Shown one piece after another: positions 45,924-54,173 of a DNA stretch of 64,000 bases (its first letter is position 1; the number at the start of each line of letters is the position of its first letter). A model generated the notes under the pieces. It saw only the letters and a list, made by a program, of their open reading frames with translations, ran no database searches and was not told where the DNA came from. This stretch comes from an uncultured Paracoccaceae bacterium (lineage in GTDB: Bacteria; Pseudomonadota; Alphaproteobacteria; Rhodobacterales; Rhodobacteraceae): the NCBI GenBank assembly GCA_937864535.1, contig CALMJS010000016.1, positions 62,001 to 126,000 of the forward strand, read 5' to 3'. The translations under genes were made by a program, and so were the position numbers.

Positions 45924-47318
45924 TCATGCTTTTACCTCCACCAACGCGCATTGAGGGCGTAGTTTCGCGAGCTTTCGGAGGTTCTGGGCGATCGCCGCGA
46001 GAAGGAATTCGTCCTTGGCGCCGTTGGGGCCCCGAAGCCGCAGTCGGGTCAGTCCCAGAATGCGCTTGAGGTGGGCAAAGAGCATTTCGACCTTCTTCCG
46101 TTTGTCGCGGGATACTTTGTAGGCTTTGGTCTTGCGACACTCTCGGGCAAATTCACGGGCCTCTTCGTGCGGCTCGCGGGTGACGTATCGGGCATCGGCT
46201 TTCGGACCGCAGATTTCCTTGGATGGGCAGGCCTGACAGGTCGCCTTCAGCGCGCGGTACTTCTTGCGGCCCTCAGTCTCCTGGCCGCGGTTCGGATCCG
46301 AGTAGTTCCTGCGGAATTGCTTGAGAGCATGACCCTCGGGGCAGATGTACTGGTCGCTCCGCTCGTCCCAGTCGAAGTCGGACCTCGAGAAAGTTCCGTC
46401 GGTCCGTTCCGACTTGTCGATGACCGGAATGAACGGGATGAACGGGATGATGCCATGCTGTTCGACGAGCCAGCCAAGGTTTTCTGCATTGCCGTAAGCA
46501 GTGTCCGCTGCGACCCAGTCCGGTTTGACACCGAACCGCTTCTCGGTCCTTTCAAGCATGGTGCGCGATGCGCCGACTTCGGCCTGACGGATCGCACGTG
46601 TCGCTTCGACATCCATGATGACCGCGCTTTTCGTGTCGATCAGATAGTTCGTCGCGTAGGCAAAGTAGGGACGGCTTTCATCAGCTCGTGTCCATTGCGC
46701 TGCCGGATCCGACTTTGCGACGAACTTTGGCTGGACAGGCGACGCCGCTCCGAAGGCGGCATCGTCCAACGTGTCGAGATATTCTTGCGCGGCGCGGTTG
46801 CCGGCAGCGCGAGCGACATCGGGGCTCCAGTCGTCAGCCGCAATCGAACGGGCTTTGTTGGCGTCAGCGGGGATCAGGCTGGCATCGACGGCAAAGCCTT
46901 CGCCACCAACGAGGTTCTCGGACAGGCAGCGCTCCACGGTTGTTTCGAAGATCTCTCGCAGCAAATTGCTCTCTCGGAACTTGCCGTGGCGATAGCGCGA
47001 GAACGTCGAATGGTCAGGCACCCTGCCTTCCAGGCCGAGATGGCAAAACCAGCGATACGCCAGATTGAGGTGAACTTCGTCACAAAGACGGCGTTCCGAC
47101 CGAATACCCATGACGTAGCCAACGACGAGCATTCGAACGATCAGTTCAGGGTCAACCGAAGGACGTCCAAGATTGCTGTAGAACGGCCGGATGGCTTCAC
47201 GCAGCTTGTCGCCATCCAGTAGACGATCGATTTCGCGCAGCACATGGTTTCGGGGAACGTGACGGTCCAGATCGAAGTCGTAGAACAGTTGCGCAGGTGC
47301 TTCCTGCCTGCCCATCAT
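45924..47318 (-). CDS. IS1182-family transposase
   Basis: A 464-residue transposase of the IS1182 group. It has the N-terminal DUF772-type block (PRNHVLREIDRLLD, then DHSTFSRYRHGKFRESNLL), a first catalytic Asp in GEGFAVDASLIPADA, DTAYGNAENLGWL as second, and the C-terminal KKVEMLFAHLKRILGLTRLR segment with the catalytic Glu. A Cys-rich insert (CQACPSKEICG) is typical of the family. I start at 47318 because GGGAGG lies eight bases upstream. The frame is intact, so the element may be active. Confidence 0.88.
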   Translation of the reverse strand: MMGRQEAPAQLFYDFDLDRHVPRNHVLREIDRLLDGDKLREAIRPFYSNLGRPSVDPELIVRMLVVGYVMGIRSERRLCDEVHLNLAYRWFCHLGLEGRVPDHSTFSRYRHGKFRESNLLREIFETTVERCLSENLVGGEGFAVDASLIPADANKARSIAADDWSPDVARAAGNRAAQEYLDTLDDAAFGAASPVQPKFVAKSDPAAQWTRADESRPYFAYATNYLIDTKSAVIMDVEATRAIRQAEVGASRTMLERTEKRFGVKPDWVAADTAYGNAENLGWLVEQHGIIPFIPFIPVIDKSERTDGTFSRSDFDWDERSDQYICPEGHALKQFRRNYSDPNRGQETEGRKKYRALKATCQACPSKEICGPKADARYVTREPHEEAREFARECRKTKAYKVSRDKRKKVEMLFAHLKRILGLTRLRLRGPNGAKDEFLLAAIAQNLRKLAKLRPQCALVEVKA

Positions 47319-47469
47319 CGCGAAATCCTCCCAAACCCTCATAATCGAGTGAATCGAAAGACTTGCCGCGCCGCAATAAGGACTTTTTCAACAGCATCGG
47401 CGGGGAGCTGACTTTCGCTGCAGCTATGAAACGGCGAGAAGAATAACAGGGAAACCGGCAACCGCAGCG

Positions 47470-48048
47470 CTATTTGCCGCTGTCACGCTTCAATGCAGGA
47501 GGAAGGAATTTGTCGATCTCTCCGGGGTTAAACGTGTAGTCTTCAAACTTCTGAAGGGCTTCTTGTGCCGACAAATAGGATTTTGGCGTAGTCCCCGGAG
47601 CCGATTTGTAGATCGCCGACAAATCCGCTTGCAGTTGATCTCTTTTCTTGCAGGCGCTTTCCCGATCAACTGTTCCATTTGCGTAATCTGTGAGAAGTGA
47701 CAGATAAGACTCGCGAATAGACCACAAATCGGCTGCAGTATCACGATGCTTCTGTGCAACTGCTCCCGGATCAAAGCCTTTCATATATCCAGTTACAAAA
47801 AGGGAAATTAAAGAAACCGCCGCTGTCGCACACTTGAGGTAAAAATTTTCGGCGAACAAGATGGCAAGCGCGCCCGAAGAGGTTAGCGCGGACAGTGCTA
47901 TTTGCGTCAGTTTGAAGCGTGTGAGCTGAGTGGATGTAATATCCGCCTGCTTTTCGTGTGTCTTGTGTGAGTAGACAACTCTTGCAAAGCATTCGCGAAG
48001 CTGGCTCTCCAAGAGTTCGCTCTCAGGGAGTTGGGTATTTTGATCCAA
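47470..48048 (-). CDS. SLATT-domain membrane protein, predicted CBASS effector
   Basis: A 192-residue protein with two close transmembrane helices (about 48-66 and 70-88), flanked by an N-terminal helix and a C-terminal helical segment (KHRDTAADLWSIRESYLSLL). This layout is that of SLATT proteins, predicted pore-forming effectors that respond to a cyclic-nucleotide signal. The TTG start, after GGAGAG, overlaps the 3' end of the CD-NTase gene by 26 bp, which strongly couples the two. AT-rich compared with the flanks. Membrane permeabilisation is inferred from the family. Confidence 0.82.
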   Translation of the reverse strand: MDQNTQLPESELLESQLRECFARVVYSHKTHEKQADITSTQLTRFKLTQIALSALTSSGALAILFAENFYLKCATAAVSLISLFVTGYMKGFDPGAVAQKHRDTAADLWSIRESYLSLLTDYANGTVDRESACKKRDQLQADLSAIYKSAPGTTPKSYLSAQEALQKFEDYTFNPGEIDKFLPPALKRDSGK

Positions 48049-48910
48049 AGATTTCTCTCCACTTGTTTGCTGCTGTATAAGGCATGTCTACATCATACTT
48101 GATGGCATCCAGCGCTTTCTCATAGGCGACTTTAGCCTTTGCCTGAAAGTTCCCTTTTTTCCAAACATATGAACCACTACCAGGCGCGCGCCAATACTGC
48201 TTACTTGAATCGATCTCCGAGAGATACTTCATGAAATCTCGCACTAAAAAGTCATGGTAAAGGAAGGACTTGTCTTTATATTCCCACCCTGGAATCCATT
48301 GGTATGCCAGAGTATCGATCAACATTCCGCTCATTGGCACGTCATGTTTATCTCTCCAAATTCTTGTCATTCTGCAAATTGCTTTTAGGTTTCCATTCGC
48401 CGTCACGCTGTTTGTGATTGCGAAGTCATCCATTTCCGCACGTGGGTTGCAAACCCTCCAGCTCCCACCATCGTTTGTGTCGGCGAAAGTAAATGATTTT
48501 CCATCTTTATTAATAAAGACTGGCAGTATCTCAAACTTGATACCATCGGTAAAATTTAACGCAACCACCTGCCCATCAGCACCCGTGTAAGAGTTTGAGT
48601 AGGTCTTGTTGATGGAATCCTTGACTTTCTGAAGTAGGGTGGATTGGCCGTTTCCGGAATATGCATTGTATTGGTGGTAAAGGCTGGTCGGCAAAGTAAA
48701 TGACATATCAATGTCGCTGACCCCGTTAGTCGCTGTGTCTCGCCCAAAGGAACCAACATAAAGACTGTGTGAAATTTCAGAATCAGTTCCCCAGAAGTCT
48801 TTATTCAGTTGCCTCGTTATTCTTTTGTAACGGTAAGAAATACTTGAGAGCGTCTCGGCTGGTATTAGGTATGCTTTCCGAAAGTATTTAAAGTTATCGG
48901 CCACACTCAC
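48023..48910 (-). CDS. SMODS-type CD-NTase (cGAS/DncV-like nucleotidyltransferase)
   Basis: CD-NTases make a cyclic oligonucleotide alarm after phage infection in CBASS defence. The 295-residue protein shows the nucleotidyltransferase core GSFGRDTATNGVSDIDM: G53-S54, then D66 and D68; the third acidic position is E127 (KFEILPVF). The C-terminal helical domain ends with WREIFGSKYP. GTG start at 48910. Only a SLATT effector accompanies it, with no Cap2/Cap3 or Cap6/Cap7 helper, so it is a minimal (type I) CBASS. The product nucleotide cannot be predicted. Confidence 0.85.
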   Translation of the reverse strand: MSVADNFKYFRKAYLIPAETLSSISYRYKRITRQLNKDFWGTDSEISHSLYVGSFGRDTATNGVSDIDMSFTLPTSLYHQYNAYSGNGQSTLLQKVKDSINKTYSNSYTGADGQVVALNFTDGIKFEILPVFINKDGKSFTFADTNDGGSWRVCNPRAEMDDFAITNSVTANGNLKAICRMTRIWRDKHDVPMSGMLIDTLAYQWIPGWEYKDKSFLYHDFLVRDFMKYLSEIDSSKQYWRAPGSGSYVWKKGNFQAKAKVAYEKALDAIKYDVDMPYTAANKWREIFGSKYPTP

Positions 48911-49492
48911 GGGAAATCATCTCCTAAAAAAACTACTTTTGCGCGATATAACCGAAAAGTCGGGGAGTTCAAAGCTGAAACATAGCCAACGCACGTTGCA
49001 CTTCACCTTGTCATACGCAACTTGATCCAAGATGAACTCTAAGTTCATCCCACGGCAAAAGACCAGAACGGCGTTCCCGTTGGTAGCGACGATCGAGTGG
49101 GACGAATGTCCGGTTTGGGCCGAACTTGCCCCGAAAGGGCGGGAAGGCGCCTGACGGGGGGCGGCGATGCCGTTGCGACAAACTGGAAAAGCGGTCGTCC
49201 GCGCGGAGTGCGACAATCACTCTTCCCTGCGCCCCCCCTTTGATGGGCGGAGGCAGTGTGAGAACTGCTTTTCCGTGACAGAAGCTGTCCAGTGTTTGAG
49301 GGATCGCCCCGCATTCTCAGGCCCAGCCATCATAATTCGGGGAAGCGGCTTCGCAATCGGGCCTTCCGACAGTAAATCTAGCTTCGGCGCGGCTAGTGTC
49401 ATAGATGCCATGCTCGCGTTCCCGAGGCGGGCGGAGCTCACGAACGTTATAGAACCTATACAATTATCACGCCTTAGATCCAGAGTAAGAAA
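48911..49492. other. Intergenic 582 bp between CBASS and RES gene
   Basis: No gene is supported on either strand. The left 50 bp are AT-rich and should contain the CD-NTase promoter. The middle (about 49060-49260) is GC-rich degraded-looking sequence with overlapping short frames that do not resemble known proteins. The right end carries the RES promoter. It is probably decayed accessory DNA. Confidence 0.5.
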
Positions 49493-50626
49493 ATGAAAAA
49501 AAGAGTTTGCTATCAGTGTTTTCAGGATAACGATCTGCGTGCGATGATCCGAGACCATGGCGGACCAAGAGGCTGCCACTTCTGCGGCAGAAAGGATGCC
49601 GTCACAATGCCATTTCAAGAGGTTGTGAGCTTTATTTTAGAACGCATTGAGACCTTCTACGGCAGAGCCGCCGACCAGCTTCCCTACGAATCTAGGGAAG
49701 GAGGATACCAAGGTTGGCACATCGATAGTTACGATATGATCCGCGATCAGATTGGTCTTGATCTTCCCCGCGACGATAATGACAGGCTTTTTTTTGAAAT
49801 TGTTGAAGGTATTGGGGATGACACTTGGTGTGACTACGACTGGCTCGCTCTCGAACCTGACGCAAGCCTGAGGTTCTCGTGGACTCAGTTCTGTGAGATC
49901 GTCAAACATCGCCGTCGGTTTTTCTTTCACGATATTGGTAGGACAGAAGGGCACGATCCTGATTCCCGTTCTCCTTTCGAATTTCTTGAAACTGTTTGCC
50001 GGCATGCCGAGGAGGCAGACCTAATTATCGAAATACCGGCTGGGCATACACTTTATCGCGCGCGGGCACGAAAACCGCGTAGCCCGGTCACAAGCCCTGC
50101 AGAACTAGGGCCGCCACCACCACACCTGGCGACGCAATCGAACCGCATGAATCCGCCTGGTATTTCAATGTTCTACGGCGCAGACAGACGTAAGCTGGCA
50201 GTCTCTGAAATTAGGACCTCCATGGCATCAGTAGGTTACTTTAGAATCAACCGAACGATCCGAGTTCTGGACTTAGCGGATTTGCCTGATACCCCCGGCT
50301 TCTTTTCGACCGCCTACCGCATGGAACAACGTATTCTCAGTTTCCTGTCTGAATTCGCTGAACTTATTATTCAACCTGTTGATCGGAGTAATCGAGTCAA
50401 TGTTGATTACATCCCGACTCAGGTTTTTACCGAATTTATTCGAGACTTTCCGTTTTCGGGAGGCGTGGTCGATGGGCTTCGTTATCGCAGTGCGACAGGC
50501 GAAAAAGGAACGAACTATGTGCTCTTCGCTGGGCCAGAGGATGTAGTAGATGCGACGCTACCTTCCCCCTTTATGTCAAGCGCTCCGTGGTTAGAGCTTG
50601 TAAAAGTGAAGCATGTCCGCATGTGA
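49493..50626 (+). CDS. RES-domain protein with N-terminal zinc ribbon
   Basis: A 377-residue protein. The N-terminus has two Cys pairs, C6-C9 and C28-C31, as in HEPN/RES N-terminal domain 1 proteins. The middle is helical. The C-terminal RES domain has the hallmark residues R189 (LYRARARKP), E239 (AVSEIRTSMA) and S333 (LRYRSATG). RES domains such as MbcT degrade NAD. No MbcA-like antitoxin is adjacent, so it is more likely a triggered effector or a fused defence protein than a classical toxin-antitoxin pair. NAD breakdown is inferred from the family. Confidence 0.78.
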   Translation: MKKRVCYQCFQDNDLRAMIRDHGGPRGCHFCGRKDAVTMPFQEVVSFILERIETFYGRAADQLPYESREGGYQGWHIDSYDMIRDQIGLDLPRDDNDRLFFEIVEGIGDDTWCDYDWLALEPDASLRFSWTQFCEIVKHRRRFFFHDIGRTEGHDPDSRSPFEFLETVCRHAEEADLIIEIPAGHTLYRARARKPRSPVTSPAELGPPPPHLATQSNRMNPPGISMFYGADRRKLAVSEIRTSMASVGYFRINRTIRVLDLADLPDTPGFFSTAYRMEQRILSFLSEFAELIIQPVDRSNRVNVDYIPTQVFTEFIRDFPFSGGVVDGLRYRSATGEKGTNYVLFAGPEDVVDATLPSPFMSSAPWLELVKVKHVRM

Positions 50627-50848
50627 GGATACCCGCACCTGACGTCTCCTAAGGATACAGCATTGGGCGGAGGTTTCCAGCTGCGCAAGCGAGCGGCTTG
50701 CTGTGCTGCGCTCAGCATGAATGTCGGTGATGGGTTGAGACCGGTCATCCGTTGCGTCGGTCTCAAAGGTCCGCAAAGGGCCGAGTGCGCCGCCTTCGGA
50801 TACTCGTCGCTCGAACGTCCGATCTTGTTACGATCTGCGGGCCGCGCC

Positions 50849-51754
50849 TCAGAAAAAGAGATCCAATGGGTGGACCGTCGGCATTTCCGAGGCAGCGGCG
50901 ATCTGCATCTTGGTCTCCTCTCCGCACCGATAGAAATGTGCCCAGGCGATCTGACCGAACTGCGCTGAACCGATATCCAGGCAAAGGCGAGAGAACCGGT
51001 CAATCTCATCGCAGGGGCTCAGGTTCATAGTTTCAGCCGATAGTGGCAGTGTTATCGCCGGAGAGTGGCCGTGGATTACAATAGCGTCACCCGCACGATA
51101 CCGGCACTCGGCCGGATCCCAGCTCCATCCGTCGGCCCAAGTCAGGAAACTTTCTCTGATCCATGCCCAATGCGTGTCGTTCGCCACGTGGGGGCGCTTC
51201 CGGTCCAAATGCGTATCCGGCGCTGAATTGGGATCAAGGCCCGCATGGACAAAGAGCAGATCGCCAACCCGGATATGCGAAGGTGCAGCGTGGATGAGTT
51301 TCGAAAAGCCACTTGGCATGCGTTCCGCAACAACACGCATCACTTGGGACAACGGCTTGCTTCGCCAATCTCGATCGACTTCGTCAAGCACATCCAGCCC
51401 ACCGTTCGTCAGCCACAAAGACGGCTTTCCAGCCAACGCATCAATGTACATGAGTTCATGGTTGCCAAGCACAAGTTGAACCAAGTCTGCGTTCGCTGTG
51501 CCAGACGCCTGTACCACCAATTCCGCGGCGCCTAGGCTGTCTGGGCCTCTGTCGATAATGTCACCCAGAAAGATGATCGTGCGACGGGAGCCATTCAACC
51601 TGGGTTTGGCCCCAATGCACTGTAGGCAAAAGCGAAGAGCATCCGCGCGACCGTGGACATCGCCAATGGCAAAGATCTCCTCGCCCGATGGGATCGCAGC
51701 GGAGATAGACCGCTCGGGCAATTGAAACTGTCTGAATGTCGCGCGCATCGTCAT
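50849..51754 (-). CDS. PPP-type serine/threonine phosphatase (calcineurin-like)
   Basis: A 301-residue metallophosphoesterase of the bacterial PPP group. The metal and phosphate motifs occur in order: IGDVHGRADAL, GDIIDRGPDS, LGNHELMYID and FVHAGLDPN, then IVIHGHSP. The start at 51754 (MTMRATFRQF) has AAAGGG upstream; the longer open frame to 51883 lacks family similarity. Possible roles are protein phosphatase or diadenosine tetraphosphatase activity. It is convergent with the RES gene and divergent from tniQ; whether it belongs to a defence module is unknown. Confidence 0.85.
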   Translation of the reverse strand: MTMRATFRQFQLPERSISAAIPSGEEIFAIGDVHGRADALRFCLQCIGAKPRLNGSRRTIIFLGDIIDRGPDSLGAAELVVQASGTANADLVQLVLGNHELMYIDALAGKPSLWLTNGGLDVLDEVDRDWRSKPLSQVMRVVAERMPSGFSKLIHAAPSHIRVGDLLFVHAGLDPNSAPDTHLDRKRPHVANDTHWAWIRESFLTWADGWSWDPAECRYRAGDAIVIHGHSPAITLPLSAETMNLSPCDEIDRFSRLCLDIGSAQFGQIAWAHFYRCGEETKMQIAAASEMPTVHPLDLFF

Positions 51755-52133
51755 GCGATACCCTTTGACGGTAGTCATTACCATTACATCTGACGACGCG
51801 ACGTCCCTTAAGCCCGAAATGATCTGGCGAAATACATGGCAAACCCGTCGGGATGTCGAGGTCGCAGTGTTTGACCACATCAACGGGTTTTACAAACCCT
51901 GCAGACGCCATTCAGCCTTGGAAGGAAGATAGCCCGTGGCCTTCGAAAAAATCGACGCCGAAAATGAGCGACACACCGGAACGGAACCGGTGCAAATCCA
52001 GATCAAAACGACGGCAGTTAGAGGCAGATAATACGATGACAACTCTCCGCTGCGGCTACGCTGCCGAAGGGGACGCTTTGCATATCAAGGTAACTGGCAT
52101 ATCTGACCCACAAAAATAGCAAACCAGCCGAAA
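51755..52133. other. Spacer upstream of tniQ with two tiny frames
   Basis: The region holds promoters for the divergent phosphatase and tniQ. A GTG at 51936, preceded by GGAAGGAAG, opens a 31-codon frame (AFEKIDAENERHTGTEPVQI...), and an ATG at 52035 opens a 27-codon frame ending 15 bp before tniQ (MTTLRCGYAAEGDALHIKVT). They may be short leader genes or decayed coding sequence. No known family. Confidence 0.3.
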
Positions 52134-53942
52134 ATGACACTGTCAAACCTGTCCCCCACAAGAGAGACCATCGCCTCTTGGATCTCCCGCCGCGCGAACC
52201 AATTCTGGGTGGATGCCGCCACGTTCTGCGTGGATAAGGGAACCTCTCTCACGGCGGTTTTGCAGAACACGGATCAGGCAATATCGGCTCTGGAAGAGCT
52301 TGGGGACCCTGTCCCTGAGGAGGTCAGGCAATGGTCGCCTCAGCAGATCGGGAGTGGCACCCGATCTTTCCGCGGCCACACCTTCCCAACCAAATCACTG
52401 CAGACTCCGGTCATGCGGGGCTGTGCCCACTGCCTTCGGGAAGACTTCGAGACAACTGGCGCGATGAAAATGCGGGGCCACTGGCTGGTTCCGCATGTCA
52501 CGGTCTGCGTCGTCCATCAAACCGCCCTCGTTCCCCTGTGGCGGGAAGCCAGCCCCCTGAAAAGGTTCGATTCCGCGCCCCGGCTGGCAGATCTCACCCC
52601 GGAGATACTGGCTGGCGAGCTCGACGGAGCGCCCCGGAAACTCCTGCCTTTCGACCGATGGCTCGAAGGGCGTCTGGCGCATACGGAATTCGCCGAGACT
52701 TGGCTCGACGACCTGCCGCTGCATGCTGCGTGTAATTTCTGCTACCTGCTGGGAAGTGCGCAGCTGCGCCTTGAGGATATCCCTCAGTCCCGCATGACGC
52801 CCGAGGACCGCCCCATCCTCTACGAGATGGGGTTTCAGGTTGCGCGCCATGGCAAAGACGACATCCTCGCGACCTTCGATGCCCTGCAACGGAAACCCGG
52901 CGCCCCCCACGATGGGCCAAAAGCGATTTTTCCAAAACTTTATGATCGGCTGGCCTATGACTACCGCGATCATCCCGACTACGCCCCGTTCCGGGACCTA
53001 CTTCGCGCGCACATGCTGAGCACCTGGCCGTTGGGGCCCGGGGACGAACTGCTTGGAGAACCCGTGAAGGTGCGGCGCCTTCACTCTGTCCGCACGGCGG
53101 CACAGGCGACCGGAATTGACCAACGCCGACTGCGCAAGGCCCTCGCCGCCGCTGGGATTGTCCGTGACGCAGAGCATGGCCTCCCCGCTGCATGGGAGGT
53201 CTTCGATGCGGCGGCGGCTCGGCCAATATTGGAAAACTTGACCGAACTGATTACCGCCAAGGATATGGCCGCCGCGATCAACGCAACGCGATCGCAGTTC
53301 AATCTACTGGTCGAAGATGGTCTGTTAGTGCCGGATCTGGATGCATCCGATGTGAAAGCGGTCTGGCAGCCAGCACAGGGGCAGAGGTTTCTGGACAGCC
53401 TCCTAACCGGTGCCCAACAACTCCGACAGGCACAGCACGGCTGGGAGCATATATCTAAGACGGTACAGCGGCTTCAGGTCCGCCCAGCCGAAATCATCGA
53501 AGCTATCCGAGATGGTCGCATAAAGCAGGTCGGCAATAGAATGGAATGGGAGGGATACGCCGCCGTACACCTTTACCATGACGAAGTTGCGGCCGTTCTG
53601 CGCAAGGTGCCTATTAACGCCAAGAGCATCGAAGTTTTCGCGAAGTCTGTTGGCATCGGACAACCGTCAAAATTGATGCACATGATCGAAGACGGGCTGG
53701 TTCAAACGACGACCTTGAAAAACCCGGTCACCAAAGCCGCGCAGGCCTACTTTACCCCGGATGACGAGAACTACTTTCGCGCTCGATACGTCACTCCCAA
53801 ACTGATGGCGAAAGTCTACGGAGCCACATGGCAGAGCTTGGTTCGCCAGTTACGCGGTGCTGGGGTTGAACCCCTCGGCGGCAGAGGAGGTCCGTACGGA
53901 CAGGTCTACCTGAGAGAGGAGACTGATCGCATTTTCGGGTAA
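52134..53942 (+). CDS. tniQ: TniQ/TnsD-type target-selection protein
   Basis: TniQ-family proteins bind the target site and recruit TniB and TniA. The 602-residue protein has the TniQ N-terminus (RETIASWISRRANQFWV) with Cys/His zinc ligands C97-x2-C100 and C125-x2-H128. The long C-terminal part holds about five HTH-like units, for example VRTAAQATGIDQRRLRKAL, ITAKDMAAAINATRSQF and LMAKVYGATWQSLVRQLRGA. Multiple HTH units suit binding an extended DNA site. It is transcribed toward nrdJ at the element's right end, far from tniA/tniB. A diverged copy of its 3' end lies at 33513-33647. Confidence 0.85.
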   Translation: MTLSNLSPTRETIASWISRRANQFWVDAATFCVDKGTSLTAVLQNTDQAISALEELGDPVPEEVRQWSPQQIGSGTRSFRGHTFPTKSLQTPVMRGCAHCLREDFETTGAMKMRGHWLVPHVTVCVVHQTALVPLWREASPLKRFDSAPRLADLTPEILAGELDGAPRKLLPFDRWLEGRLAHTEFAETWLDDLPLHAACNFCYLLGSAQLRLEDIPQSRMTPEDRPILYEMGFQVARHGKDDILATFDALQRKPGAPHDGPKAIFPKLYDRLAYDYRDHPDYAPFRDLLRAHMLSTWPLGPGDELLGEPVKVRRLHSVRTAAQATGIDQRRLRKALAAAGIVRDAEHGLPAAWEVFDAAAARPILENLTELITAKDMAAAINATRSQFNLLVEDGLLVPDLDASDVKAVWQPAQGQRFLDSLLTGAQQLRQAQHGWEHISKTVQRLQVRPAEIIEAIRDGRIKQVGNRMEWEGYAAVHLYHDEVAAVLRKVPINAKSIEVFAKSVGIGQPSKLMHMIEDGLVQTTTLKNPVTKAAQAYFTPDDENYFRARYVTPKLMAKVYGATWQSLVRQLRGAGVEPLGGRGGPYGQVYLREETDRIFG

Positions 53943-54002
53943 GTATCTGACATTGCGGCCATAAAAGAACGGCTCAGGATGATCCTGCGCCGCTTTTCGT
54001 TT
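53866..54002 (+). repeat. Right copy of the tniQ 3'-end/terminator repeat
   Basis: Matches 33513-33647 in direct orientation: the last 25 codons of tniQ, the motif AAGTATCTGACATTGC (53941-53956) and a hairpin (about 53964-53998) whose left arm is imperfect here. The T-tract CTTTTCG ends the hairpin, which should terminate tniQ. Confidence 0.75.
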
Positions 54003-54105
54003 GGAATTAGTACGCCAGAGAACAAGTCTCCACGAGCAATACAGCAACATCAGATCAAAGCTAGGAATTCCGAACCAAGGGCGTCATTTCTTCCTTGACA
54101 CGCCT

Positions 54106-54160
54106 TGCGCAGCCTTTTGCTTTCGTTTGCGCACTCATTTGCTTTCTCTGGCTGCTTCAG
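54106..54160 (-). repeat. Transposon right end: two 19-bp TniA-binding-type repeats
   Basis: TGCGCAGCCTTTTGCTTTC (54106-54124) and TGCGCACTCATTTGCTTTC (54128-54146) are inverted relatives of the left-end sites; the outer one is the exact complement of 33735-33753. The terminus is probably near the CTTCAG at 54155-54160, about 14 bp from the nrdJ stop codon (54174-54176). Confidence 0.8.
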
Positions 54161-54173
54161 TCGCGACGCCGCA

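Larger units (their letters stand above)
45785..47425 (-). mobile_element. IS1182-family insertion sequence
   Basis: A 1.6-kb unit around one transposase. Terminal repeats can be matched as TTGAAAAAGTC at 45811-45821 and its complement GACTTTTTCAA at 47381-47391, with weaker outer matches (GGAAGTCAG left, CTGACTTTC right). Exact ends are uncertain by some 20 bp. It is GC-rich like the chromosome, unlike the AT-rich CBASS genes beside it. It separates the restriction operon from the CBASS pair. Confidence 0.7.
33718..54160. mobile_element. Tn7-like transposon (TnsA/TniA/TniB/TniQ) with defence cargo, about 20.4 kb
   Basis: Boundaries come from a 28-bp inverted repeat, 33727-33754 against 54127-54154, 27 of 28 bases matching, with further internal end repeats. 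Left arm: tniB, tniA, tnsA and an unknown gene, all leftward. Right arm: tniQ, rightward toward nrdJ. Between them: hsdM-hsdS-hsdR, an IS1182-type element, CD-NTase plus SLATT, a RES protein and a PPP phosphatase. The right terminus is about 14 bp beyond the nrdJ stop codon. Exact termini and target duplication are not resolved; GTGAC left and GTCGC right flanks do not match perfectly. Confidence 0.75.

Noticed and set aside
49217-49618. 133-codon minus-strand frame overlapping the RES gene start.
   Set aside because: It overlaps a well-supported gene, has no family resemblance and no ribosome site.
53866-54002. Treating the tniQ 3' repeat pair as phage-type attL/attR direct repeats.
   Set aside because: Copies are diverged and partly coding, no integrase gene is present, and the inverted end repeats define a transposon instead.
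33718-54160. CRISPR array or Cas genes that would make this a CRISPR-associated transposon.
   Set aside because: No regularly spaced repeats and no Cas-like proteins were found; TniQ is long and of the DNA-binding type.
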